Assembly: GCF_016801865.2 (NCBI RefSeq)
Contig: NC_068938.1
Coordinates: 50,694,389-50,758,388 of the forward strand
Source of the DNA: Culex pipiens pallens
Taxonomy: Eukaryota > Arthropoda > Insecta > Diptera > Culicidae
Direction: 5' to 3'
Length of the DNA: 64,000 nucleotides
Below the pieces are notes generated by a model. It was given only the letters and a program-made list of their open reading frames with translations, searched no databases and had not been told where the DNA came from. The translations under genes were made by a program, and so were the position numbers. This document shows positions 42,129 through 54,199 of the stretch, piece after piece; position 1 is the first letter of the stretch; every line of letters starts with the position of its first letter.

Positions 42129-42731
42129 AAGTGAGATCTAGCTTCAAACGTATAGAAATCTCACTTAAGTGGTCATAACTTGAAACAGGGTTGCCAGATC
42201 TTCAAATTTTAGACTTGAAGGAATTTTGATAAACTAAAAGAATGGTCTTCTTAAGGATCCAGATCTTATTTTCATAGCAATATCTGAGATCCGGCAATAT
42301 CTGAATTCCATCATCCGATTTTTAACTTTGACACACTTTTAACGCACAAAGATGAGTTGATTGGTATACATAAAGGTAGGTCTACGAGTTTTCTGTGAAA
42401 AAGTTTTAGAGCAGGATGTGCAAAAACGAAATGCAAGAAAATGTGGAAAATAATCAAAAAAATTAAAAAGTCACTGTCCCTTTCTACTTGCGAATAACAT
42501 GAAACACTGAAAAGAAAAAAAGGTTATAATACGAAAATACTATCAAAAATAAGAATAATCTAAACATGATCTATTAAAATTAAAACACTTTAAATCAATG
42601 AAGAAAACATAAAAAGAAAAAAAAATCGTCAAACAATAGTTGCTCAAAATGATCTCCTGAGCATGGAAAAAAAATCTTCGATAAACGAGAAAACGATTTT
42701 TTCAATAAAATCAAATTTGTTTGACGGAAAA
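42129..42731. other. Unassigned AT-rich sequence
   Basis: No gene. GATGAGTTGATTGGTATACA, TAAAGGTAGGTCTACGAG at 42352-42390 resembles dispersed mosquito retroelement sequence, but no ends or frame can be defined. Confidence 0.35.
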
Positions 42732-42752
42732 CAAAATTGCCCATTTTTAATA

Positions 42753-43381
42753 ATCTAATCTAATCTAATCTAATCTAATCTAACACAAACGCAGCCAGTC
42801 CGATGAAAGCATGCTGGAAAGTCTTGTGATTAGATTACGCCCCAAGCACTTTTCTTGTCATTATTAATAATTACAGTACATCCGAGAACACCCGAAAATG
42901 TATTGCAAAAATTAAAGCAGCCAGCCCTACTACGTTGTGTTTACCGCAGAGAGGATTCTGAGAACGGATCACATTTCACAGAATCTACAGGGGAGGAAGG
43001 ATGCGTGGACATACCGTACCAAACGCTCCTGTTTACAGTTTCATATGTGTTTTGTAAAATGTGTTAAGTGTAAAGTATAGTGTGGTTATATAATCAAATA
43101 AATATAATAATGCAATATAATGATCATTTAATAAAATCCCTTCACCTATATATAATAATCAGTGGTTATTAACCACGCACCCAAGCACACAAACATCGAC
43201 ACAAAAGAAATGAAAATGAGCATGCAAAAACAAGACAACGCGTCTCCGTGGTCAGCGCACTAATGATGCCATTATTTAATTATAATAACCACGCACCCAA
43301 GGACACAAACAGCGACACAAAAGAAATGAAAATGAGCATGCAAAAACAAGACAGCGCGTCCCCGTGGTCAGCGCACTAATC
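42753..43381 (-). mobile_element. Non-autonomous retroposon with (TTAGA)n tail
   Basis: A direct repeat of at least 20 bp, CAAAATTGCCCATTTTTAAT, lies just before the tail (about 42730-42749) and just after the other end (43382-43401). On the - strand the 3' end is a run of TTAGA units (complement at 42752-42783). The 5' part has two tandem copies of about 116 bp. There is no long frame. Target duplication plus simple-sequence tail identify target-primed retroposition. The partner LINE is unknown; the repeated 5' unit could act as promoter. Confidence 0.8.
43166..43381 (-). repeat. Two 116-bp direct repeats at the retroposon 5' end
   Basis: The two units end with GTGGTCAGCGCACTAAT at 43263 and 43380 (+ strand sense). 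Common blocks are ACCACGCACCCAAG, GACACAAAAGAAATGAAAAT, GAGCATGCAAAAACAAGACA, GCGCGTC/ACGCGTC. Only a few bases differ. Read on the - strand they form the start of the element. Confidence 0.85.
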
Positions 43382-43409
43382 AAAATTGCCCATTTTTAAT
43401 AAAACTTTT

Positions 43410-43605
43410 TATTACTAAGATCGATATAAGTTTTATTTGAAGTTTTTGTGACCTCCGAAAACGGGGGAAGGAATGGCACTGGGAGAGGGCACCGGATACC
43501 TATATTAACACTAAGAATTTTTGCGTCTGCTTCGGGATTCGAACCAGCGACCTCTGGATTGTGAGTCCAGTGCGCGGTCCGATTGATCCACACAGGCAGA
43601 CAACC
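43410..43605 (-). mobile_element. tRNA-headed SINE, diverged copy of 3841-4081 family
   Basis: On the - strand: TGTGTGGATCAATCGGACCG, CGCACTGGACTCACAATCCA, GAGGTCGCTGGTTCGAATCC, then AAATTCTTAGTGTTAATATA and GGTATCCGGTGCC. The head is almost identical to the SINE inside Jockey ORF2. The 3' part differs after about 110 bp. The acceptor stem is mutated (GTCTGCC/AGCAGAC). Confidence 0.82.
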
Positions 43606-44059
43606 CCCTTTCTTCAAAGTCAGCCCCAACTTTGAATCAAGGGGCAAAAAAATTTGTTGTTCGAAAAAGTTCAAATTTTTATTTTTTATTGAAATTTTGA
43701 TTATTAAAAAAAACATAAAGAATAATACCATGAATGAAAGAAGATTACAGAAATACTGTGTAATATTTTTGAAAACTTTTTCATACTCACTTTCTTACTT
43801 TCTTTCTCAGCATTAACTAACAGTAAAAAATGCTTTAAACAGAATTATAACATAACACACAACTGAAATGAACACAAAACTCTGCTAGATGCATAAAAAT
43901 TAACAAATTGTAATTTTATTATTATTGAAAGATTGAAAAATCCATTTTTTCGCTTCTAATTTTAAAATCTATTTTTAACGTTTACAAATAATGAGCATTT
44001 TAGGCAAAATGTAAAATTTTCGAAAAACCACACGATAAGCTGTAAATTTATTTTATAAT
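43606..44059. other. Unassigned AT-rich sequence
   Basis: No gene or repeat ends supported between the SINE and the tRNA-bearing repeat. Confidence 0.35.
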
Positions 44060-44425
44060 ATACACAGCTAAAAAAGTAGTAATACAGCTGCGTGTGAAAT
44101 AAATTTTGCATTATTTTATGAAATTCTATAATATTAATATTACGCCCTGAAATATGTAGCCCATCAGTATGGGAAACCTACTTGACCGAAATGTCAAGCT
44201 GATATATGCGTTTATCCTTCCCTTTCTTGATCGGTCTGATGGCCGAGCGGGCTAAGGCGCCAGTCCTCACTAATTGTGCTGGGTTTGAATCCCATCGGTT
44301 ACAACTTTTTTTGTGTTTACGAAAATTGTACATGCAGTGTGTTATATTAAGTGTCTTTTTTGATGAAGGTGATATGCATGCATTTGCATGCAATTTTACT
44401 ATCGAATTTTTTGCTGTATAATTTG
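44060..44425 (+). mobile_element. tRNA-bearing MITE-like repeat, copy 2
   Basis: It starts TACACAGCTAAAAAAGTAGT and is colinear with 17709-18075, with a shorter segment after GCTGCGTG. The Leu/Ser-like tRNA segment is at 44233-44303 with box B GGTTTGAATCC, and ATGCATGCATTTGCATGC follows. It extends to about 44435 (TTGCACCCTGAAACGG), a block that also begins the inner part of the repeat. Confidence 0.72.
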
Positions 44426-44629
44426 CACCCTGAAACGGTGATAAGATAGACATTTGGAAATAGATGACCGTTTTGATGGCGTACTCAGAACTCCGGAAAA
44501 AAACGTATTTTTCATCGAAAATAACACTTAACAAGTTTTAGAAACTAAAAAAAAACTCCAGATTTAGAACATTTTTTTTCATTTTGAAATGTCTTGTTTT
44601 TACTTACTTTGTAGGATATTTTTTTAGAG

Positions 44630-44715
44630 TGTAGAGTGTTACCCCTAAGGACAAAGTTTCTCGCAAATCGAAGAGTGGTCGGGGCAACTGCCGTGTGAGT
44701 TAGCGGAGAATTACC
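44630..44715 (+). repeat. Dispersed repeat R, copy 4
   Basis: TTACCCCTAAGGACAAAGTT, CTCGCAAATCGAAGAGTGGT, CGGGGCAACTGCCGTGTGAG match copy 1 closely. It is followed at 44720-44835 by the repeat shared with 590-706. Confidence 0.7.
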
Positions 44716-44954
44716 CGTTTCTATTCGATTCTGATTCTGTTATTTTGGGTACAGAAAAGTAGGCGTTTTCTTCGTCCAAGAATGACAGAAAAAGAAATTA
44801 GTATCACGACAAAACTGCAAAAGTTAATTTTGATTTTGTTTTGAAATGGTTAATTTTTTCTAAATTAGATATTCAAAATTACAACTAAATAAATTATATT
44901 TCTTTGCACCCAAATCTCCATCTTCTCACACCGTCACCTCAAAATTCTTATCAC

Positions 44955-46413
44955 TAGGGTTAGTGAAATTTCACGATTTAGCGGAAAGCGTGAAATCCGT
45001 GAAATTTTGATTTTTCCGCGAAATCCGTGAAATTGTATGTTTGTGTGAAACTGTAACGATATTTCTCAAACTTATTTATCAAACTCAAATAGGAATGAAA
45101 ATAATCTTAAGCGGTTTAATTACTAATATAGGGTTAGTAATTTTTGACGATTTCATGTACGGCTTATACTGCCGCTCAAATCAAGTCCGTCCCATTTGCA
45201 ATTTCGTCAATTTTGGGTTAATGATGCAGTTTGGCTCAAAATCATGTGAACCATCAGGAAATCTAATAATATTTTGTAATTTATTCCAGAAAACCGTAGA
45301 AAATTCCACTTTTTTTCTGAAATTCTAACACGTAGCTTTACGGGCGGGACAAATTTGTTTTGCGTTTTTCTCGGCTTGCTGTTTTTACATATGGGACGGA
45401 CCAGATTAGAGCGGCAGTATTCTTCGAGAAATTTATCAATTTTCTTAAATATTTATTTAAATAACAAAATAATAAATATTTGATTCTTAAAGACAATTTA
45501 AGTAAATTTTATTATTTTTCAATTGAAAAACTTGATATGAACCATTTGAAGAATTGAATTTTTCCAGTTTTTTAGAAACTAACTACTAACTAATTTTCAT
45601 TCGTTGTAATACACATTTTGCTGCTATTTTATTTGAAAGGTGTTGTTTCATTAGAAACTCAAATAATCCAGCTTTGTTTTATGTAAAATAAAATGAAGAG
45701 TATTTTTATTTTTCAAATTACCTTTTAAAAACTTTTCAGATTTTTTTTAGAGTCCTGTTTAATTTTAACAATATTTGATTATTTGGGTGGATGATTCCCG
45801 TGAAAAATAAAAAATACTCTTTTTTTTTGTTTTCTGTTCTCATTTCGAATTAGAAATTTCGATTTCGTTACAAATCATATTAATTTTGCCTATTGATTTT
45901 AAATCTAGTTTTTGATAAGTGAGATGAAAACTTTGAAAAATATTTTTAATGGGCTAACTGTCGCAGAAAATTCAAATAATTTTACTCATTTTGGCTGAAC
46001 AGAATTGTTTAATCTTGCTTTGATATTAAATTTAATAAACTGCAAATCAGCGACAAAAATTTATCTTTACTAGTCGAATATTTATAAAAAAACAGTTCAG
46101 TTAATGAGAAAACGCATACCCATTTTGTTTCAAAAAATATAAAAAGCTCATCCATAAACCAGGTGGATTTTTTTTTTGAAATCAGGAGATTTTGGTTTTT
46201 TTTTGTCACGTTCAAATTAAGTGAAGTTTTCTTAGTTTATTCAAGAATAATATACAATGAAGCATAACAAGTAGTTTCTGTGATTTAAACATAAGATTTT
46301 CAGAGTTATTTTAACATTTTTCACGTTCCGCCTAATTTGCGTGAAATTTGAAGTTTTGAAATTGAGGTCCCCGTGAAATTTGCGATTTTCAAGCGTGAAA
46401 ATCACTAAGCCTA
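44955..46413. mobile_element. hAT-type element, 1459 bp, 8-bp duplication CTTATCAC
   Basis: CTTATCAC is repeated exactly at 44947-44954 and 46414-46421. Termini TAGGGTTAGTGAAATTTCAC and, complemented, TAGGCTTAGTGATTTTCACG are inverted. Subterminal CGTGAAAT repeats flank both ends. The interior is AT-rich without transposase, and a TA-flanked MITE is inserted at 45169-45417. Confidence 0.85.
45169..45417. mobile_element. 249-bp TA-flanked MITE nested in hAT element
   Basis: The ends CTGCCGCTCAAATCAAGTCC and, complemented, CTGCCGCTCTAATCTGGTCC are inverted repeats of about 28 bp and continue GTCCCAT. TA lies immediately outside on both sides (45167-45168, 45418-45419). Non-coding; a Tc1/mariner-type target. 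Confidence 0.85.
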
Positions 46414-46421
46414 CTTATCAC

Positions 46422-48261
46422 CATCAAAAGGTGCCTTAATTCACAGCCACCAGCCAACAGCACAACATGCAACAACGATTTCCACATTCTGTGCACAAAG
46501 TGTCGAGGTGCGTTGCGTTTAGGCGCAAACTTAGTGGCAAGCAATTGAAATTATTCAAAAACAATTATGCTTCAAATTACGGTGCTGGTTTCACGCTTGA
46601 TCTTGCGCACGCATATCACGCCACGTGAACCAGGCTAGACAGTTGCAATTTTAGCGGCGTTTCGGTGCTTACAAGTTGAGAGAACCCTAGTTGAACCGTA
46701 CAAAGTTGTATGAGTTGCTTTAAAGGAGGTTCTTTGTGGCTTAAGTTGGCCAATGTTTTAGAATGTTAGGTTCAATCAGTTGGAAAAATCGATATTTGCT
46801 AGTCTTAAGAATGGACTATTTAAACCCAAACAGATCGTTAGAATCAAGATCAACCGCTTGCGGTTATGAGATCGTGTCTACAATTAACATAATGCTAGGT
46901 GTAATCATTCGAGTTATTTAGAGCCCTAGTCCTCTCGAGAGGCCCCATTAGCAGTAAGCCCCCAAAGCACTCTGCTGACCATGGTGACGACGAACGGATG
47001 TGAGAGGGGAGTGGCCACTGCACTACTTCTTGACTTTAGCTGGCGGCACGGCCAAGGTTCCCTCCCCGGAGCCAACGCCTCAATGCCTGCTAGAGCACAA
47101 AATGTCACACCCGCAGATGTCAGACTACCCCGAGGGGATCACTTTATTACCTTGGAGGTAGAATGAGCATAGAATTAAGGGGGACAAAGTGAGTGATGGT
47201 AATCGAATTTTAATTAAATCTAGGGTAGAATGACAGTCTGTAGGAACTGTAGAGTTTTAAAATGCATTTCTAGTCACTAGTCTAAGCAACTCAGATCAAG
47301 ATCATCAAAACCTGCTGACGCACTTCACCAAGCCTATCCAGAAGCAACTCGTTAATCCGCCCAGTCACAAAACGCTATCTCACTAAATCTCGCAAGTAAA
47401 ACTTCAAGTGCACACTGTCACCTTAACACTTCAAGCAGCTCCAAAAACTGGTTTCCCAGCTTAACCAGATCGTACCGCGGTCACTATCAACGGCGACAAG
47501 TGTCCACGACGTTATCTCCCCCTGCTGCGGTGGAACTTCACACCAGAAAACCCTTTTACGGGGGCTGCTCCACCCCACAGCCAAGGTCACCCTGGCATTA
47601 AAAGTCACCATAAAACTTTCGACTGACCTTCGCGGGGTTGCAGAAGTGGTTCGACGTTGCTGGTTTCGTTTCCGAAATTGTTTTTTATGAGCCCCCCAGA
47701 AACGTAGACAATGTGGGGCCGCTTCCTGGCCAATCCTCCGACCTGGCCGTCTCAGGTAGACGGTTATAGTTTTAAGTCGCAGTTTTTGGGGTGTCTTTTT
47801 ATTAGATGCTTGCGGAAACATTGAAAACGCACAGTTAACGGATTATGGTTTGTTGCTGCTAATTCGGTACAATTTCCGTTTTTAGCGTGGTAATCAACGT
47901 CTTAAGAGGGTCATTGCGAATTTTATTCGGTTGACTTGGTCATGAGAGACTTGGGTTTGATTTTATTTTTGCATTAGAAGTTTGCTCAGTACAACAATTT
48001 AAATATTGAGCAATATTTTAGAGCCACTCCATTGCAAACACCTACCAGATATTGAAAGTATTTTTAGAAAGGCGTTTTTATACTAAAATTTAATTAACGT
48101 CACAACACTGATTTCTCTAAAAAGTTTCACAAAACTACGTATTTAAAAAAAGAGGTTTTTAACAATATTAAATGATCGGACACCTCGATAGTAATAATAG
48201 TTTTTTGTGAAATGCTAAAAAAAATCACAAAATTAAGTTTTTTCGAAAAAAAAAATACAAC
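46422..48261. other. Unassigned single-copy region with GC-rich island
   Basis: 46920-47170 and 47430-47800 are GC-rich. The 47423-47821 frame (132 codons, - strand, Arg/Trp-rich) has an ATG but no recognisable domain and no splice or promoter context. 46981-47166 is likewise unsupported. 48110-48190 is related to the array at 33400-34560. Confidence 0.4.
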
Positions 48262-48480
48262 AAACCAACCACTTTCACGACCCCGGGTCTTTTGTGGTCT
48301 CTATTGCAAGTTTCTGCTTGAACCTAGGAGTCCAAAGGTTTGAATGGGGAGAGCACCTATTTTTACTCCATGGAACCTTCAACTCATGGGTTCGAACTAA
48401 CGACGTTTGGAATGCGAGTCCAACCGTACTTATAGCGTGGAGACAACCTGTAAACTGTTCCGAATATGAGGGATGACTGT
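48262..48480 (-). mobile_element. tRNA-derived SINE with tail shared with 34648-34901
   Basis: On the - strand: TTGGACTCGCATTCCAAACG, TCGTTAGTTCGAACCC (box B AGTTCGAACCC), and at the 3' side AGCAGAAACTTGCAATAGAG, ACCACAAAAGACCCGGGGTC. The tail is nearly identical to the SINE at 34648, while the head differs. Confidence 0.72.
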
Positions 48481-51400
48481 ACACCCTATTGTGATACACG
48501 TGAAATTTAAGATATGATGCAAAATAAGTTTACATTTCTTAAATCACATATTTTTTTCACCAAAATAGATCAAAAAAGCAAACGTAACATTTTTGAGATC
48601 AAAAGTTCACCGCTTTGACATTGATTTAGGAAAAAATCGATCTGACAATGGGCTTATTCATCGATATTTCAACAATCATTCAAAGCGCAGGGTGGTCCAT
48701 TCGGAATTGGAAATTGGAATACGAAATCATGCAAGTAAATGCTCTGAAAGACACCGCCAGAGATATAAAGTACCGCTAGGCCTCATTAATAAACGATCAT
48801 AATTTTCAAAGCCTAATGGTTTCGATCGCGCCTCGAGGTTAATGACAGTATTTTGGACGGTGCAGGTTGCAGCCCCATTGGCCAATTAGCGGTGGGAACT
48901 TTACCATTGGCGGTGATTAAAGGGCTTGAGCATATGTTGGGTGATATAATAGAGTTTGACATTGGGTTGAATGTCAAACTATTGAAGGACTTTGTTATTA
49001 GTGAACTTTGAAAATGGCGTTGAAATGATATTGACATGGTTGGATTCGTAGTGTTTTATAAGCTTCAGTCAATTATTTCGTCTTACATGTATCACAATCA
49101 ATTTATTTCTAGTTTATGTTGCAAAAAGTTCAAGGTCAGCATAAAATCCCATATCAATCTATTGCATGCTGTTTCAACAAATTTTAACACGATAATTGGC
49201 CCAAATTTCAGCAACTTTGACAAAGGTAGAGCACCCGGCGTCATGTTTCTCGAATATTAACCCTCACGACACGGGCTACCCCGGAGGTTATAGATCACGT
49301 CACAAATTGTCAGCTAATTCATTATTCATCGTTGGATTCCAAGCTTCGAGATCTTAAAATGCGATTAATTTGCCTTGCTTGTCAACGAATTTGCTCCAAC
49401 TGTCATCTTAGAAGACCCTTTTCCCAAAACGTAATAAATTACCAACGGAAGCACCCCTCCTCTTAATTGTTACATTTTTTGTCAGTTTAGCCAGAGGTGA
49501 TGGAATCTAAGAGATCGTGCGTCCTCGACCAAGGCCTGAGACCCGCACCTTTTTGAAAAGGGTCTAAACGACTTTGATTTCCGAACGTAACAAACTGAAG
49601 TTATGACGCTTCTCGACCACCTGAAGTCGTTGTATAAGTCACGTCGATATCTCTAACGACCTGCCAACACTTCCTAGTCGTGTTTTCCACTCCAAGCAAA
49701 ATTATCGCACAAGTTGGGCGTTGTCTTAGGAATGGGACAAAACGACCAACAAATTGATATTATCTGCCAAACAACGCTGAAAAAAACGCGATACTTATCT
49801 TTTGCACAGGCCAGGGTCTCTATTCCATAATTCAGGAACCGCTCAGCAGCGCAAAAAAACAGTTGCGCTCGTTATACAACATCCAGGCATGACTCCTTAA
49901 TTGACCGTCACAACCCAAGAGACCATATCTCCTGACAACGATCCCAACCAACTATGCCGTCAAACGAGACGATTGACGATGCCAAAGACAAGAAGGAAAA
50001 TTGACGACCTGGGGTTGCTAAAATCTATAATTTATTAAATTGCCCAACTCTACAAATCGCGTAGAGAACTGCTGCCCGGTGATTCAAAATCTCCCGAAAA
50101 ACCTCAATTCACGTGCCCCCACCGTCAGAAACTTCTCTCCTCAAAATTAATTACAGCCCCAAATCGTGATCGGCTCTCTATATAAGGTTTCGATTTTCTG
50201 CTAAATATATGTACAAATAAAATTAATGCGACATTTCCGTGCTCCATCCAAACGACGTCAATGGGGCACCGCGCGTCGTCGCAAAGCAAAAAGCATATAA
50301 TTAACCGGTGAGTGGTGTTTTACCCTTTTATTTTTGGCTTCGGGGTGGTTCTTGGATCTTGGATCTCTTCTCCAACGAGAGTTAGTTTAACCGCGTTGCA
50401 ACGGAAATGATTAATCATCGCAAGAGAATGCAGCTCACGGGTAAGGTTGATGGAGTTTGACCACCCTGGTGATGGTATCGTTTATAGTTTGAAGAGGTCG
50501 TTTTTTCAAAATTGAAAAGTGTTTTTTTAGATAATTGTGGCATTACATAATAGGAATCATTTTTTTTTTTCAACAGATAACTTTGGATATTAGGAACCAA
50601 CGAAAATTCTGCTCATGCTTAATTAGAGGAGAGCATGAACTCCGGATTTAGCAAGAAATATTCACTTTCACATTGATCAATGAAGTTGAAAGTTGGGACT
50701 GATTTGAGAAGAAGAATTTCTGTTTCACATTAGAGAGCATATACGAAGAGGCAAAACCAGAGTTCCAATCGATTGGCAAGACCGAGCAAGAACAAGGTAA
50801 ATTGGGACAGCTGTTTTAACCATGTTGGAGCATAATATTTTGCTTATTCTGGTTGGTTTCGGTTAGAACAGACTCAGACCAACAAGATGTAAACATCAAA
50901 TTCCGAATTTAAAACCATTAAGTAACTCAAATTTCTGAAATTCTCTACCTTGAGAAGGGATTTTCGGATCGATTAAGTCTTCTGCAAAGTTTTCAGTTAT
51001 GATTAAAACTTTTCATAAAAATGATACACAGAAACAAATTATCGTTTTTTACTAATAGTTTCTCAAAATATAAATTTCTTGATATTTTTTTAGAGGACTA
51101 AAAAAGACAAAATTCAAAAAGAAAAAATAATATCCGAAAGCGGGATGGTGCAAACTCTGGTTGAAGACATGATTTTTTGACAAAAATTGTGTTTATTTGG
51201 AAAGTATCGAAAATCTGAACATAACAGCTATTATTAAACATTTTTGAAAGCAATATGAAACTTTACAATTTGTAAGATTAAATGTACAGTGTTTGAGTTA
51301 TAGCTACTTTTTGGTATAAATTTTATTTTTTTAATGTTTTTTGAATTTCAATTGATTTCGTATTTGGAACTTTTGAAATCTTGCAATCAGTTTCTGAAAA

Positions 51401-51879
51401 AAACAGCTTCTAAAAAAATTCAAATCGATAAAAAATAATGTATCTAAGTGTCACCTAATTAGCCTGTAATTTTCAACTGGCGATATCTCGGAAAGTATTG
51501 ATAAGAATTTCAATGGTTTAAACTATGGGAAAATGTTTTGGTCCTATAAAAAAATAATTTGGTTTAAAATATGAAATAAAAAAAATGCCTTATGACCTTT
51601 TCAAATGTTGAGCTTGATTTTATAACCATGACATTTTGTTTTTTGAAAAGATCATAATATTTCGTGTAAAAATTTAAGATCAAAATTTTGGTTTATGGCT
51701 GCTCTAAAACTTTGTAGAACATTGATTTACTCTAAAATTCGTAATTTTAATAACAAAGAAAAATGCCAGATTTAATAAGTACATTAAATTTGCTCTAAAT
51801 GGCTAATTTGACAGTTAAAAAAGGGAAGTGGCAGCGATTTTGAAACTTTTTTTTTTAAATAAAAATACGTTTTATCGAA
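48481..51879. other. Unassigned AT-rich and single-copy sequence
   Basis: No gene supported. 48590-50300 is mixed composition with no long frames. 50880-51879 is AT-rich and resembles degraded fold-back filler (e.g. ACTTTTTAAATTTTG-like, TATCTCGG). Confidence 0.35.
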
Positions 51880-52005
51880 ATATTAAGGATATCATCGAAT
51901 CGGGCGTCAAGCGGATATCAAAAAATGGTTCACGGTTCGTGATCAAAGTTTTAAGGAAAACTAAGAGGGTTCAGGGCAATTGATGTTAAAGTTGGCGGAG
52001 AATGA
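51880..52005 (+). repeat. Dispersed repeat R, copy 5 (diverged)
   Basis: ATATCAAAAAATGGTTCACG, GTTCGTGATCAAAGTTTTAA and GGGTTCAGGGCAATTG, GTTGGCGGAGAATGA align with copies 1 and 4 in order, with many changes. Confidence 0.5.
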
Positions 52006-52094
52006 GCAATACAAAATCCAAATCGTTAAATTATGTAATTGATGGTTTTGTAATTTGGATTTAGTAAACAATGTTATGCACTTCTTGGAAGCAC

Positions 52095-52770
52095 GCATTA
52101 GCTTGGTTCACGAATGTATGATAAAAACAAAATGTTCAATTTCGTTTTCATTAACCAAAATTGTAAAGTACTGTGACCCCAAAAGCTAGCCTGAAAATTT
52201 GAGCTTATTTGGTTATGGTTTAGTTGCTCCAGTTTTGATCTGAAGTTAGTATTGAACATTTATCAATTTACTATGGAGAATTGTAACTTTTTACATCTTC
52301 TTATAGAAAATTTCCCAAAACCCTTTCAAATTTTCCTATTCTTAAGTTTCTTATAGGCAAAGCGCTAGAAATTGAACCCGAAAAAATAAGTTGTTCTGCG
52401 GATCAAAACCTATAAGAAATGTCTTAGATGATAAAATTTTATCGGATTGAGGATAACTTTCTTGAAAAAGAGTTAAAAAGTGAAAAATAAATCAATTGAA
52501 TTTATTGAAACTCCATTCTAACATAAGATAAAAACTGGAGCTATGAATACAAAGAGACGAGTTGCAACTCGTCTCTTTGTATTCATAGTAATGCATTCTG
52601 CTAAAACGCTCAACCAAACCACAAAACTGGAGCATCTAAACCTTAACCAAATAAGCTCAAATTTTCAAGGTAGCTTCTGGGATCAAAGTACTTTAAAATT
52701 CCGGTTGATGCAAACGAAATTGAACACTTTTGTCTTTTTTATAAATCCGTGAATCACGCTAGTACGCATT
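52095..52770. mobile_element. Fold-back element with perfect palindromic centre
   Basis: Left blocks GAGCTTATTTGGTTATGGTT, TAGTTGCTCCAGTTTTG mirror right blocks CAAAACTGGAGCATCTAAAC, CTTAACCAAATAAGCTC; the ends near 52100 (TTCACGAATG) and 52755 (CGTGAATCACG) also pair. The centre, 52541-52588, is a perfect palindrome with 24-bp arms (CTATGAATACAAAGAGACGA, GTTG / complement). Non-coding. Confidence 0.8.
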
Positions 52771-54199
52771 TGCTGTTTATAAATGATTTTCAGTCAAAGA
52801 ATCGAAAGTTAAACCGTAAGCTAACCTTTAAGATAAGTTGTAAATCTGAAATATCATGTAAATAAAATTGTATACTGAGAATACCTTCAACAAGAAGCTA
52901 TGAATAGAATTCATCAGATACAAGAAATAACTTCACTCATCACGCCACTTTTGTTACGACTGTCAACCCGTGTTCGACCTTATCAATCTTTTGAAAATAC
53001 CATTTCCTGACCCGGCCTCGCTCAACCCTGACATTGTAATTTACTTCTACACTTCCTGGGTTGCTTTCAAGCTGTCAGAACCAGCTGAAAGCAACCGTTT
53101 AACCCAGCAGCGAGGATAATTTCTTCCCCGTCATGAACGTCTCACCAACTTCAATTAGCTGACAGAGCAATTAAAAAAACTTCGCACATTACCATCATCG
53201 TCTTCATCTTCATCATCATTTAGGGGCTCATGAACTACCGAGGTTGGACCCCCTAGGGGATGGACTCCCTTTTGCAGCAGATATCCCTACGCGCAGAAAG
53301 ACATCCCTCATCAAGTTGGTGATGTTTATGATGGTGATTTTACCACGTGCTTACTCAATCACTGTCGAAGAGCCTGATGAGTTGTTGATGTCTGCTTCAG
53401 AACGTTCTAACTACTTCGTCAACAGTCCTTAAACCTGCCATGGTTACTTAAGTACTCAAGTGTGCGCTGTGCCCAGCCTGGCAGGTGCAATTGGTGGTGC
53501 AAACACAAATAGATTAAAACGCTGTAAAACGGTTGGCTGACTTCTTGCCTGGGTCGTGCTCGTCCGTTTCCGTTGGCATGCTGCCGAGATGCATCTTGGG
53601 CACGTGTCGGGTTGCATGCCAAACAACCATCTATTGCCAGCACCTAGCAGCTGATCTGATGAATGGAACTTCTAATTGAGTGAGCGCGCGAGCATGTGTT
53701 GAAACTAAAATAAATCATTCGTCGAGATCCGCTGGAGTCGACTTCCTTTCAACTTCTTCACTCGCACACGAGTATATTTGCTAAGGGACCGCCTTTCAGT
53801 GGTACTCGGATCGAATGGCAATCGCTGAACGTGGACGTGGACATGTGAAAAATGGAAGAAACAAAATCGGAAATTGATGCCGATCGGAGATCGATCGTTT
53901 GTCTGTCGATTACTGTGGCGTTTAAAGGGCCGTTCGCCGCGGCACTGAAGAATACAACAATAACAGTAGTTACAGCTATTGTTCCGAGGCGTCAAGAGTC
54001 AAGCGTTGTGGATTTATGGTCGCGTTTAGAATGGTGGTGGGTAGCGATTGGTTTTAGTGAATGAGGTTTTTATTGGTTTTTTACAAGGTCCAAGAGACAC
54101 GCAAACTGCTGGGTTGTGCCGCTGCGGTTATTTTTTAATTCTTTTTGTGATATTTTAATGAAGTACTTTACTATGTTACAATTTAATTTAAATCATGTA
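52771..54199. other. Unassigned single-copy sequence with GC-rich islands
   Basis: No exon supported. CATCATCGTCTTCATCTTCA is a simple repeat at 53194-53213. 53540-53660 and 53720-54060 are GC-richer. Frames there overlap on both strands without domains. Confidence 0.4.

Noticed and set aside
47423..47821. 132-codon frame on the - strand
   Set aside because: It has an ATG but no recognised domain; Arg/Trp-rich content follows from GC-rich sequence; no splice or polyadenylation signals around it. Kept as unassigned region.
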